DNA from: Heyndrickxia coagulans 36D1
GTDB lineage: Bacteria > Bacillota > Bacilli > Bacillales > Bacillaceae_C
Direction of reading: 5' to 3'
DNA: 64,000 nucleotides
Assembly (NCBI RefSeq): GCF_000169195.2
Contig: NC_016023.1
Location: 3,286,001-3,350,000 of the forward strand
The notes under the pieces are model-generated. The model ran no database searches, was not told where the DNA came from, and saw only the letters and a list, made by a program, of their open reading frames with translations. The translations under genes were made by a program, and so were the position numbers. Shown piece after piece: positions 57,265 through 64,000 of this stretch. Every line of letters begins with the position of its first letter. Position 1 is the first letter of the stretch.

Positions 57265-57921
57265 TTATCTATTCCCTTTTTTCATCCATAATTTTCGGAA
57301 TGCTTTTTGCCAGTCGCCGGCAAGTGCCTTTACACTTAAAATTTCTTCTATCGCATCAAAATTTGTTCTATCATGGTATCTGATTTTATTGATATGCAGA
57401 ATGGAAAGCTGTTTTTCCCCTTTTTCAAGCAGGATAAAGCTGTCATTTTTCCGGACAAAGCCTTCCTCAAGCACACGCATATAGAAGCCGGACCAACCGG
57501 TTTCAACAATGTCGGCAGGAAAACTGTCCAATCCGTGTTTCGCAGCAATTTTATAGCAAGGCTCCCGCGGCTGTGATACCTGCACAACCGCTTCCCCCAT
57601 TTGAAAAACATCACCGATATGGATATCTGCTTCCGACCATCCCGAGAGCGTAATATTTTCGCCAAATGCCCCCGGCTCAAAAGTTCGGTTAAATTTCTTC
57701 CCCCATACCGGAAAATGATCACCAACATATACGCAGACTGCTTTATCCGCTCCGCCATGATGAACAAGGTCCGCCTGCTTGTCCCCTTCAAAATTTTCTT
57801 TTGCCAGATATACCGGGCCCTCCTGCGGTATTTTAAAAATGCCGCTCTGCACCACTTTCTGTTTATAGGCAAGCGCCTTTGGTTTGCCTGTATTTACCGA
57901 AACAACAACACCGTCCGCCAT
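57265..57921 (-). CDS. MOSC domain protein (YiiM-like)
   Basis: 218 aa, AAAGGAG before the ATG. Core HHGGADKAVCVYVGDHFPVWG, FGENITLSGWSEADIHIGDVFQMGEAVVQVSQPREPCYKIA with the conserved cysteine of SQPREPC that binds the molybdenum cofactor in MOSC proteins. A C-terminal three-alpha extension (about residues 165-218) follows, as in E. coli YiiM. Such proteins bind molybdopterin and act in reduction of N-hydroxylated or sulfoxide compounds. First gene upstream of the rRNA operon, on the same strand. Confidence 0.9.
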   Translation of the reverse strand: MADGVVVSVNTGKPKALAYKQKVVQSGIFKIPQEGPVYLAKENFEGDKQADLVHHGGADKAVCVYVGDHFPVWGKKFNRTFEPGAFGENITLSGWSEADIHIGDVFQMGEAVVQVSQPREPCYKIAAKHGLDSFPADIVETGWSGFYMRVLEEGFVRKNDSFILLEKGEKQLSILHINKIRYHDRTNFDAIEEILSVKALAGDWQKAFRKLWMKKGNR

Positions 57922-58038
57922 CGCGTTCGCTCCTTTCCCAAATTGCTATCTAAATTTTACCATCATTTGCGTAAACTTTGAAAAACATTTTAAGAAAATC
58001 CCGCGGGTCTTCCGTTCGGCTTTCCGGAATCGCTGTTT

Positions 58039-58635
58039 TCAATCCTTTTGCAGGAAGGTTTCTAAAAGTTTTACCGCTTCATTATATTTTAGCGTAACTT
58101 TCCTTGTTGCCGCTGCCGGAATAATAGCAATTTCGCCAAGGTGCTTCAAACATTTCGTCTGTCCTTGTTCTGCCGGTAAATGAAAGGTGTAGTCTTCCAG
58201 TTGAATGAGCAGCAATTTCTTTCCATTCTGAGTATGATAGCCGATCATTTCAGCCTTATTTTCATCAAGCAACTTGCGGAGGACGGCATCTTTTAATGCA
58301 TACAGTTTTAATTGCCGTGTTTTTGCTCTGTTGACCACACCATAATTCCTGTCAAAATAGTTTATCTTTTTTGTATCCCTGCTTTTTTTAGCTGACTTGT
58401 TGATAATATATAGAGATTCAGCGATGTTATGAATCGTCATTTCGAGTTTGGATATGTCCGTTTGTCTTTGTTTCACGACCTGTGTTTCGTTTATATCGTA
58501 CAAAGGATATTTTTTTCCGCGATAGCCGATTTTCATCGCTTTTGGTTCCCCGACAGGCTTCCGTTTTAATGCTTTCAGCTGTGTTTTTGTTTTCAGATTT
58601 TCCGGTACATCCTCCCATTTTCTGTAATTTTCCAC
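58039..58635 (-). CDS. YkyB-like protein
   Basis: 198 aa with a GTG start after GGGGGGAG. The section IHNIAESLYIINKSAKKS ... YALKDAVLRKLLDENKAEMIGYHTQNGKKLLLIQLEDYTFHLPAE ... HLGEI matches the YkyB family, whose B. subtilis member is 154 aa. This one has about 65 extra N-terminal residues with basic, lysine-rich composition and a GYRGKKYPLYDINE segment, not found in YkyB as I recall it. Cytosolic, function unknown. Confidence 0.7.
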   Translation of the reverse strand: MENYRKWEDVPENLKTKTQLKALKRKPVGEPKAMKIGYRGKKYPLYDINETQVVKQRQTDISKLEMTIHNIAESLYIINKSAKKSRDTKKINYFDRNYGVVNRAKTRQLKLYALKDAVLRKLLDENKAEMIGYHTQNGKKLLLIQLEDYTFHLPAEQGQTKCLKHLGEIAIIPAAATRKVTLKYNEAVKLLETFLQKD

Positions 58636-58847
58636 TGCCTCTCCCCCCTATTCGCATAAACCATTCTCTGCGCCTTGCCAGCACAAAAAACAACAAATGA
58701 TGAGAGGTTATCTGGTTTTTACAGCCCTCACCTTCCTTTCCACCAGAATATTTGTTTGTATTTTATCACAGGAACAAATGTTTTATCAACTAAAATATTG
58801 AAAAATTCCCGCAAAAAATTCAGCCGCCATCCAGCGCGCTTGGCATC

Positions 58848-58875
58848 AAAAAAGCCAGGCTCGTACACCCGGCTT
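58848..58875 (-). terminator. Terminator of the SDR-thiM-thiD-thiE operon
   Basis: Minus strand AGCCGGG and CCTGGCT pair (one G-T), followed by TTTTTT, about 55 bases past the thiE stop. Confidence 0.8.
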
Positions 58876-58929
58876 ATCTTGCATTCCATTTTTAAACTGT
58901 CAAAAGGCGCAGGGGGGTTTACGCCTTCA

Positions 58930-59574
58930 TTATAAAGTGAGTTCCCTTTTCAACAGGGCAGCCGCCGCTTCTGCATCTTCCGCGCCTGCAATGGCAGAAA
59001 TGACGGAAACGCCGTCTGCCCCTGCTTCTATGACGCTTTTTGCATTGCCCGGCCCTATGCCGCCAATTCCGACAATTGGAATCCGGATGCCATTTTGGCG
59101 GATTTCGCGAATGACGGTTGTCCCTTTCGCCGCTTTCGCATCTTCTTTCGATTTCGTCGGAAAAATGGGGCCAACGCCAAGATAATCCGCGCCTCCGTTT
59201 GCTGCCTGCCTGGCTTCCTCCAACGTATAGGCAGAGACGCCAATAATCTTATCCCCCAACTTTTCCCGTACGGATGCCAGCGGTTCATCTTCTTGCCCGA
59301 CATGCACACCGTCAGCATCCAGTTCCAAAGCAAGTGCAATATCATCATTTACAAGAAAAGGAATCCCGTTTTTTTGGCATATCCACTTCAATTTTTCACC
59401 AAGCACTTTCTTTTCTTCGCCTTTTCGTGCACCTTTTCCTTTTTCACGGAATTGAAAAAGGGTGACGCCGCCTCTGATGGCGTTTTCCAGCACTTGTTCC
59501 GGCGGCAGCGTGCAGTTCGGGCTGCCCATAATAAAATACAGTTTCAATGCGTCACGCAAATGTTCGCCTGTCAT
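58930..59574 (-). CDS. thiE: Thiamine-phosphate synthase
   Basis: 214 aa. ATG 59574 overlaps the thiD stop (ATGA); an earlier in-frame TTG has no ribosome site. The TIM barrel shows [10 protein letters not shown] (diphosphate-binding), [56 protein letters not shown] and GIGGIGPGN. It joins HMP-PP and thiazole phosphate to give thiamine phosphate. Last of the riboswitch-controlled operon. Confidence 0.96.
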   Translation of the reverse strand: MTGEHLRDALKLYFIMGSPNCTLPPEQVLENAIRGGVTLFQFREKGKGARKGEEKKVLGEKLKWICQKNGIPFLVNDDIALALELDADGVHVGQEDEPLASVREKLGDKIIGVSAYTLEEARQAANGGADYLGVGPIFPTKSKEDAKAAKGTTVIREIRQNGIRIPIVGIGGIGPGNAKSVIEAGADGVSVISAIAGAEDAEAAAALLKRELTL

Positions 59575-60377
59575 CGGTTTTTCATTCTCCTTTTTTGGTA
59601 GGCCCAATGGTTCGTCGGCCCGTGCCCGTGTCCAATTTGAATGCCGTCTTCGATCGCCGCGGAAATGAATGCTTTTGCTGTCGACACAGCAGCAAATATA
59701 TCCGCGCCTTTTGCTAATTCTGCCGTAATCGCTGAAGAAAACGTACAGCCGGTGCCGTGCGTATTTTTTGTTACGTATCTTTTCGCTGTATATTCGTAAA
59801 AGTTCGCCCCGTCAAAAAGCAAGTCGCTCGAAACCGGGGAAGACTCATGATGTCCGCCTTTAATGAGACAATACCGAGGACCGCAATCCGCAATGATGCG
59901 TGCCGCTTCCTTCATATCATCAGTATGTCGGATGGGCATTCCTGCCAGTTCCTCCGCTTCCGGAAGATTCGGCGTCACAATGAAGGCGAGCGGAAGCAGC
60001 TGGCTTTTTAAGGCTTTAACCGCTTCCTTTTGCAAAAGGGTTTCTCCGCCCTTTGCAATGATCACCGGGTCTACAACGAGTTTTTCCCAGTGGTAGGCTT
60101 TGATTTTTTCCGCAACCACTTCGATGATCCCGGAATCAAACAACATGCCGGTTTTTAGTGCATCTGTCCCCATATCTTCGGCAATGGACGCCAATTGGCG
60201 GGAGACTGCTTCGGGACCGAGCGGAAATACCCCCTGGACCCCGCGTGTATTTTGCGCCGTCACCGCGGTAATCACGGACATGCCGTATACTTCTAATTCC
60301 TGAAATGTTTTCAAGTCCGCCTGGATGCCGGCACCGCCCCCGGAATCAGAACCGGCAATCGTGAGTGCTTTTTTCAT
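59571..60377 (-). CDS. thiD: Hydroxymethylpyrimidine/phosphomethylpyrimidine kinase (copy 1)
   Basis: 268 aa, ATG 60377 with AAGGGTG upstream. ThiD ribokinase fold: [52 protein letters not shown] and the catalytic [20 protein letters not shown]. It phosphorylates HMP twice to HMP-PP. Five bases behind thiM and overlapping thiE, so operon order is SDR-thiM-thiD-thiE. Confidence 0.96.
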   Translation of the reverse strand: MKKALTIAGSDSGGGAGIQADLKTFQELEVYGMSVITAVTAQNTRGVQGVFPLGPEAVSRQLASIAEDMGTDALKTGMLFDSGIIEVVAEKIKAYHWEKLVVDPVIIAKGGETLLQKEAVKALKSQLLPLAFIVTPNLPEAEELAGMPIRHTDDMKEAARIIADCGPRYCLIKGGHHESSPVSSDLLFDGANFYEYTAKRYVTKNTHGTGCTFSSAITAELAKGADIFAAVSTAKAFISAAIEDGIQIGHGHGPTNHWAYQKRRMKNR

Positions 60378-60382
60378 GATGT

Positions 60383-61207
60383 TCACCCTTCTTTCTTTTC
60401 AAAAGAGGCATATTTAGAGGCATATTTTTGGATTTCTTCAGCTCCTATTTCTGCCAGCTGGTCTAAAAACGCCATTTGAAAACTGCCCGGCAAATCCCCG
60501 CCTGTTTTTTCTCTTGCGATTTCCGCAGCAGCGCCGTAAATCGCAAGCGCCGAAACAGATGCCTGAACAGGATCTTTCTCAACAGCGAGAAAGGCGCCGC
60601 AAACCGCGGACAAAAGGCAGCCTGTCCCGGTGACTTTTGTTAAAAGCGGGTGGCCGTTATGTACGAGATAAAGGTTTGTACCGTTTGACACCGCATCCGT
60701 CTTGCCACTTACCACGACCGTAGTATGAAGCGTTTTTGCCGCTTTTAAAGCGAGTTCGCCCGTATCCAGGCCGGTATCTCCTGCATCGACGCCTTTAACT
60801 TTGGCATCTATTCCGATCAGATTGGCGATTTCTCCGGCATTTCCCCTGATGGATGTGAAGCGGATTTCTTTCAGCAATTTTTTTGCCGTTTCTGTCCGGT
60901 AACGGGTTGAACCGGCAGCTACCGGATCAAGGACGACCGGAACGCCATTTTCATTTGCAGACTTTCCCGCCAATATCATTGCTTCGACGGCTTTTTCATT
61001 TAAAGTGCCGATATTTAACACGACCGCATTTGCCGCTTTCGCCATATCGGCAACTTCTTCCACCGCATCGGCCATTACCGGAGATGCGCCAAGTGCCAAC
61101 AGCCCGTTTGCTGTAAAATTAGCCACCACAATATTCGTGATATTATGGATAAGCGGATTGGCTTCCCTGATTTTTTCAAGCAGTTCAATTGGTTTTTCCT
61201 TTTCCAT
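60383..61207 (-). CDS. thiM: Hydroxyethylthiazole kinase
   Basis: 274 aa, second in-frame ATG (61207) eight bases after AGGAGG. PLIHNITNIVVANFTANGLLALGASPVMADA, VPVVLDPVAAGSTRYRTETAKKLL, IRGNAGEIANLIG and VTGTGCLLSAVCGAFLAV are the THZ kinase landmarks. Salvages the thiazole half of thiamine. Lies between the SDR gene and thiD in the TPP-controlled operon. Confidence 0.96.
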   Translation of the reverse strand: MEKEKPIELLEKIREANPLIHNITNIVVANFTANGLLALGASPVMADAVEEVADMAKAANAVVLNIGTLNEKAVEAMILAGKSANENGVPVVLDPVAAGSTRYRTETAKKLLKEIRFTSIRGNAGEIANLIGIDAKVKGVDAGDTGLDTGELALKAAKTLHTTVVVSGKTDAVSNGTNLYLVHNGHPLLTKVTGTGCLLSAVCGAFLAVEKDPVQASVSALAIYGAAAEIAREKTGGDLPGSFQMAFLDQLAEIGAEEIQKYASKYASFEKKEG

Positions 61208-61219
61208 TTCCATTCCCTC

Positions 61220-61981
61220 CTAATCCATTACAAGTCCGCCGTCAACGACGAGATTTTGTCCGGTTACCGCCCTCGCCCATGGCGATGCAAAAAACAACAC
61301 GGCATCCGCAACGTCTTCCGGTTCTGTCACCTTTTGCAGCGGAGTAGTTTCCTGAATCAATTGAAAAACCGCTTCAGATGTGGCTGCACTTGCATCCGTC
61401 GTTTTCAGAAGGCCGCCGGATACCATATTAACGGTAATGCCATATTGCCCCAGATCTTTCGCCATGCTCCGGGTGAAGCCGAGGAGCGCTGCCTTGCTCG
61501 TATTGTAATCATGGTAGGCGACAACCGGATTTTGAAACAGGTTTGTGCCAATATTGATCACCCTGCCGAAATGCAGCCGTTTCATTTCCGCAAGGCCGGC
61601 CTGTATGGTATTTAATGCGCCGCGAACCGCACCTTCCATCTGCAAGCTGTATTCCTCCCACGAAATTCGGGAAGCATCGTGCCGGGATTCCGGATCAAAG
61701 CGGAAATGCACGAGGGCATTATTTACAATTGTCGTGACAGGCCTGGAAAAATAAGCTTCGGCCTGCCGGAACATCTTTCTTACCTGCGCCGGATCCCTTA
61801 CATCCGCCTTCAGGGCAACCGCTTTTTCTCCTAAAATATTCTGAAGATCCTTTGCCTTCCCCTCACTCTCAAAATAGTTGATGACAACGCCCGCCCCTTC
61901 TCTTGCAAAAGCTTTTACAACTGCTTTGCCTAACCCCCTGCTTCCGCCTGTGACGACAACCACCTGCTCATCCAGTTTCAT
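61220..61981 (-). CDS. SDR-family oxidoreductase, first gene of the thiamine salvage operon
   Basis: 253 aa, ATG 61981 with GGGGTGGG upstream. FabG-like SDR: TGGSRGLGKAVVKAFA, VINYF (no acidic residue after strand 2, so perhaps NADP), VNNALVHF in place of NNAG, the YNTSK catalytic pair, TRSMAKDLGQYGITVNMVSGG and GQNLVVDGG. It follows the TPP riboswitch by about 70 bases and precedes thiM by 12, so its expression must respond to thiamine diphosphate. No SDR step is part of the standard thiamine pathway; it may reduce or oxidise a salvaged precursor. Confidence 0.85.
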   Translation of the reverse strand: MKLDEQVVVVTGGSRGLGKAVVKAFAREGAGVVINYFESEGKAKDLQNILGEKAVALKADVRDPAQVRKMFRQAEAYFSRPVTTIVNNALVHFRFDPESRHDASRISWEEYSLQMEGAVRGALNTIQAGLAEMKRLHFGRVINIGTNLFQNPVVAYHDYNTSKAALLGFTRSMAKDLGQYGITVNMVSGGLLKTTDASAATSEAVFQLIQETTPLQKVTEPEDVADAVLFFASPWARAVTGQNLVVDGGLVMD

Positions 61982-62002
61982 TTGTCCCACCCCTTCCCAT
62001 GC

Positions 62003-62031
62003 AAAAAAGCCAGGCCCGAAAAGACCTGACT
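62003..62031 (-). terminator. Terminator of TPP riboswitch 2
   Basis: Minus strand AGTCAGGTC and GGCCTGGCT pair around TTTTCG-like loop, followed by TTTTTT, before the SDR start codon. Confidence 0.85.
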
Positions 62032-62052
62032 TCATCAGCAAGAAATTTTTTT

Positions 62053-62157
62053 ACAAATTCCTACTTTCCTACGCCGGTATGATCCGGATCAGGTCCAAAG
62101 GGTTGAAAAACGCCGGTTTTTCTCTCAGCCCGCCAAATCCGGGCACCCCTAGTAGTT
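62053..62157 (-). promoter_or_regulatory. TPP (THI-box) riboswitch 2
   Basis: Minus strand has CTAGGGGTGCCC, GGCGGGCTGAGAGA, ACCCTTTGGACCTGATCC, GGATCATACCGGCGTAGGAA and AGTAGG. It is nearly identical to riboswitch 1 except in the P3 loop. It controls SDR-thiM-thiD-thiE. Confidence 0.97.
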
Positions 62158-62177
62158 TGAAAGATTTACTTTTTTCA

Positions 62178-62206
62178 ATTATAGCTTTTCTATTATGCTT
62201 TGTAAA
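62178..62206 (-). promoter_or_regulatory. Sigma-A promoter of the thiM operon leader
   Basis: Minus strand TTTACA (62206-62201), 17 bases, TATAAT (62183-62178), same layout as the promoter of riboswitch 1. Confidence 0.85.
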
Positions 62207-62255
62207 GCTTAATGAAAATCACCGGCAGGGGTTATATTATGTGAATTTAGCTTTG

Positions 62256-63065
62256 TTATCTTTCTCCATCTTCATCTCTTAATACCCAATGGGCAATTGG
62301 TCCATGGCCATGCCCAATTCCCGGGCTCTCAGAGATTGCTCTTGTCAATAATTTTTTAGCTGTTTTTACGCTGTCTTCTAAGGGATGGCCCTTCGCCAAC
62401 TCAGCTGTAATCAATGAAGACAATGTACAACCAGTTCCATGAGTGTGAACGGTATCAATGCGTTTAGATTCGAGCCATATTGTCTGCTCCCTCGTCACCA
62501 GACAATCACGAACAGTTTCTGATGTAACCAGATCATGTCCGCCCTTTAACAGCACAGCACCTGCCCCTCTTTTGAGAATCAGTCGTGCTGCGTGCTCCCG
62601 GTCCTGATCAGTACGTATCGTCATTTCTGACAGAACTTCCGCCTCCGGTGTATTCGGTGTAATGACATCAGCAACCGGAACCAATTTCTTTTTAATCGTC
62701 GCAATTGCTTCAGGAGCAACGAGATGTGTCCCACCTTTTGCAATCATGACCGGATCCACAACCAGCGGCCTCCATTTAAATCGTTTAATTCCGTCAACAA
62801 CAGCTTCTATGCGTTCTGCATCAAACAGCATACCCGTTTTTAAAGCTGCAATTGAAAAGTCGTCCGCAATGGATTCCATTTGACGGACAATGCTGTCAAC
62901 CGGCATTGGAAAAATTCCCTGAACTCCTTTTGTATTTTGCGCTGTCACGGCAACGATTACAGACATGCCGTAGACACCCCTCTCTTCAAAAGTTTTCAGG
63001 TCGGCCTGAATACCTGCACCGCCACCGCTGTCAGTTCCTGCAATTGTTAATACCTGTGGTCTCAT
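62256..63065 (-). CDS. thiD: Hydroxymethylpyrimidine/phosphomethylpyrimidine kinase (copy 2)
   Basis: 269 aa, ATG 63065 with GAGGTG about 11 bases upstream. Same landmarks as copy 1 ([66 protein letters not shown]) but clearly diverged. It follows the CytX-type transporter gene on the same strand, an arrangement that fits uptake of HMP and its immediate phosphorylation. Not directly preceded by a TPP riboswitch inside this window; one may lie beyond the right edge. Confidence 0.93.
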   Translation of the reverse strand: MRPQVLTIAGTDSGGGAGIQADLKTFEERGVYGMSVIVAVTAQNTKGVQGIFPMPVDSIVRQMESIADDFSIAALKTGMLFDAERIEAVVDGIKRFKWRPLVVDPVMIAKGGTHLVAPEAIATIKKKLVPVADVITPNTPEAEVLSEMTIRTDQDREHAARLILKRGAGAVLLKGGHDLVTSETVRDCLVTREQTIWLESKRIDTVHTHGTGCTLSSLITAELAKGHPLEDSVKTAKKLLTRAISESPGIGHGHGPIAHWVLRDEDGER

Positions 63066-63166
63066 CTAATATACACCTCTTCTAAAATGATCATAGTATT
63101 ATTTTTTTTCTGCATTTGACAGATTGGATCCCATCCATTTGTTATAATGTTTTTGAAAATAACTTA

Positions 63167-64000
63167 TCAGCCTGCTGCATGATTCTTGTATATGCCACTG
63201 CTTCTAACCTTTGAAAATTGATCCCTATGAAGAAGTCTCATAAGGAAATAATAAAGGACTGCCGTAATAATCAGACTAATAAATGACGAACCAATTGGCC
63301 AAGCTTGAAAATAGCTGACTTCATAGAGAGCAAAACCAACCACAAAAGCGACGAAAGCTACCAGATTAACACCGCCCCGGTACCAGTACGATCCTTCTGG
63401 TTTAGTCAAGTCTGCTGGCTTCAGGTGTTTACGGATCAAAAAATAATCAACCAATACGATGCTTTCAATGGGAATAAAGACAGCACCAAGGATTAATAAA
63501 AAGCTTTGATATTTATCAATTGGAAACACCAGCGAAATCAGTGTGCCTGACACTCCTGCAATGAATACAAGCCGCCTCTCCGAAAACTTTGGAAATAAAT
63601 TGCTTGCAGAAACACCTGCTGAAAAAACATCTAGAAAAGCTGTCGTTACAGTGGAGAAAAAAATAATAAGCAGACCTGGGATACCCAAGCCCAGTGCACC
63701 CATGATTGGAATTGGGCTTGCATTCCAAAGGCCAGTAGCAATGGTACAAAGCAAGCCAACAAAGTACATCCAGATGCTGGATAGAGCATAACCCCAATAT
63801 GTAGCGTGTGCGGCCCCGTTAATATTCCTTGCATACCGGGAATAGTCTGCAACCAAAGGAACCCAGGAAAGGCACATGCCGATCACATAATCTAATCCGA
63901 GAGAGAAAGTAAGATGACCTTTAGGTTTCTTGTCCATTAAGTCTGCAACATTTACTGTTGACAAAACAGCATAGGTCATGATGATGGATAAAATCAATGT
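63167..64000 (-). CDS. cytX: NCS1-family transporter, probable hydroxymethylpyrimidine permease CytX (partial)
   Basis: C-terminal 277 residues only; the N-terminus lies past the right edge. Hydrophobic throughout, with GLDYVIGMCLSWVPLVADYSRYARNINGAAHATYWGYALSSIW and SIVLVDYFLIRKHLKPADL, patterns of the NCS1 nucleobase/cytosine permeases (CodB, CytX). Position next to thiD points to HMP uptake rather than cytosine, but sequence alone does not settle this. C-terminal tail is short and basic. Confidence 0.8.
   Translation of the reverse strand, partial: TLILSIIMTYAVLSTVNVADLMDKKPKGHLTFSLGLDYVIGMCLSWVPLVADYSRYARNINGAAHATYWGYALSSIWMYFVGLLCTIATGLWNASPIPIMGALGLGIPGLLIIFFSTVTTAFLDVFSAGVSASNLFPKFSERRLVFIAGVSGTLISLVFPIDKYQSFLLILGAVFIPIESIVLVDYFLIRKHLKPADLTKPEGSYWYRGGVNLVAFVAFVVGFALYEVSYFQAWPIGSSFISLIITAVLYYFLMRLLHRDQFSKVRSSGIYKNHAAG

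Overview
The window comes from a spore-forming Bacillaceae chromosome. Spore evidence is a CwlJ germination hydrolase, an H-type SASP and the sulfolactate genes. Gene content and composition look like Heyndrickxia (Bacillus) coagulans or a close relative; that species call is an inference. The most striking content is a complete-looking chromosome terminus. There is a gene for the B. subtilis-type replication terminator protein Rtp (17805-18182, minus), which is easily mistaken for a PadR regulator. Five good Rtp-binding (Ter) candidates lie in two clusters at about 1.04-1.22 kb and 18.29-18.48 kb. A dif site matching B. subtilis dif at 24 of 28 positions lies at 13976-14003. Coding strand switches from mostly plus to mostly minus near 11.2 kb. 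By the known polarity of B. subtilis Ter sites, the outermost sites face so as to hold both forks between 1 and 18.5 kb, with dif inside.

Layout. 0-11 kb (mostly plus): a DsbA-like protein without its cysteines, a 50-aa ORF, the left Ter cluster, a GH15-type glucoamylase, the glycogen operon glgBCDA (no glgP), a beta-hydroxyacid dehydrogenase, exoA and cwlJ. 11-18 kb (mostly minus): an Fsr-type MFS pump, an SDR, dif, an LDH-family dehydrogenase, an MltG-like/SwrB-like overlapping pair, a DUF420 membrane protein, a Cof-type HAD and rtp. 18-27 kb: a fatty-acid type cluster (SDR, thiolase, acyl-CoA ligase), sspH, a macrodomain protein, an R2-like ligand-binding oxidase, an SCP2 protein, an MBL hydrolase and an MscS channel. 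27-34 kb: the acetoin dehydrogenase system acoA-acoB-acoC-acoL with its sigma-54 activator acoR. A textbook -24/-12 promoter lies before acoA and a CcpA-like cre overlaps the acoR promoter.

34-44 kb: a DMT exporter broken by an in-frame amber codon, an M20 dipeptidase, a MerR/TipAS regulator and an unknown protein. Then cysJI (sulfite reductase) lies under a SAM-I riboswitch, divergent from comB-comA-VOC (sulfolactate synthesis, which consumes sulfite). 44-47 kb: a TPP riboswitch, a possible gene remnant and thiX-thiY without an ATPase gene. 47-51.6 kb: an MFS-TetR pair with palindromic operators, DUF6688, an acetyltransferase relic, a GNAT and a small membrane protein.

51.8-57 kb: one rRNA operon (16S-23S-5S, minus, no spacer tRNA) only about 38-43 kb from dif, with an extra repeat-like hairpin block between 23S and 5S. 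57-64 kb: a MOSC protein, a YkyB-like protein, a second TPP-riboswitch operon (SDR-thiM-thiD-thiE), a second thiD and a truncated CytX-type transporter at the window edge. No CRISPR array, insertion sequence, prophage or tRNA was seen.
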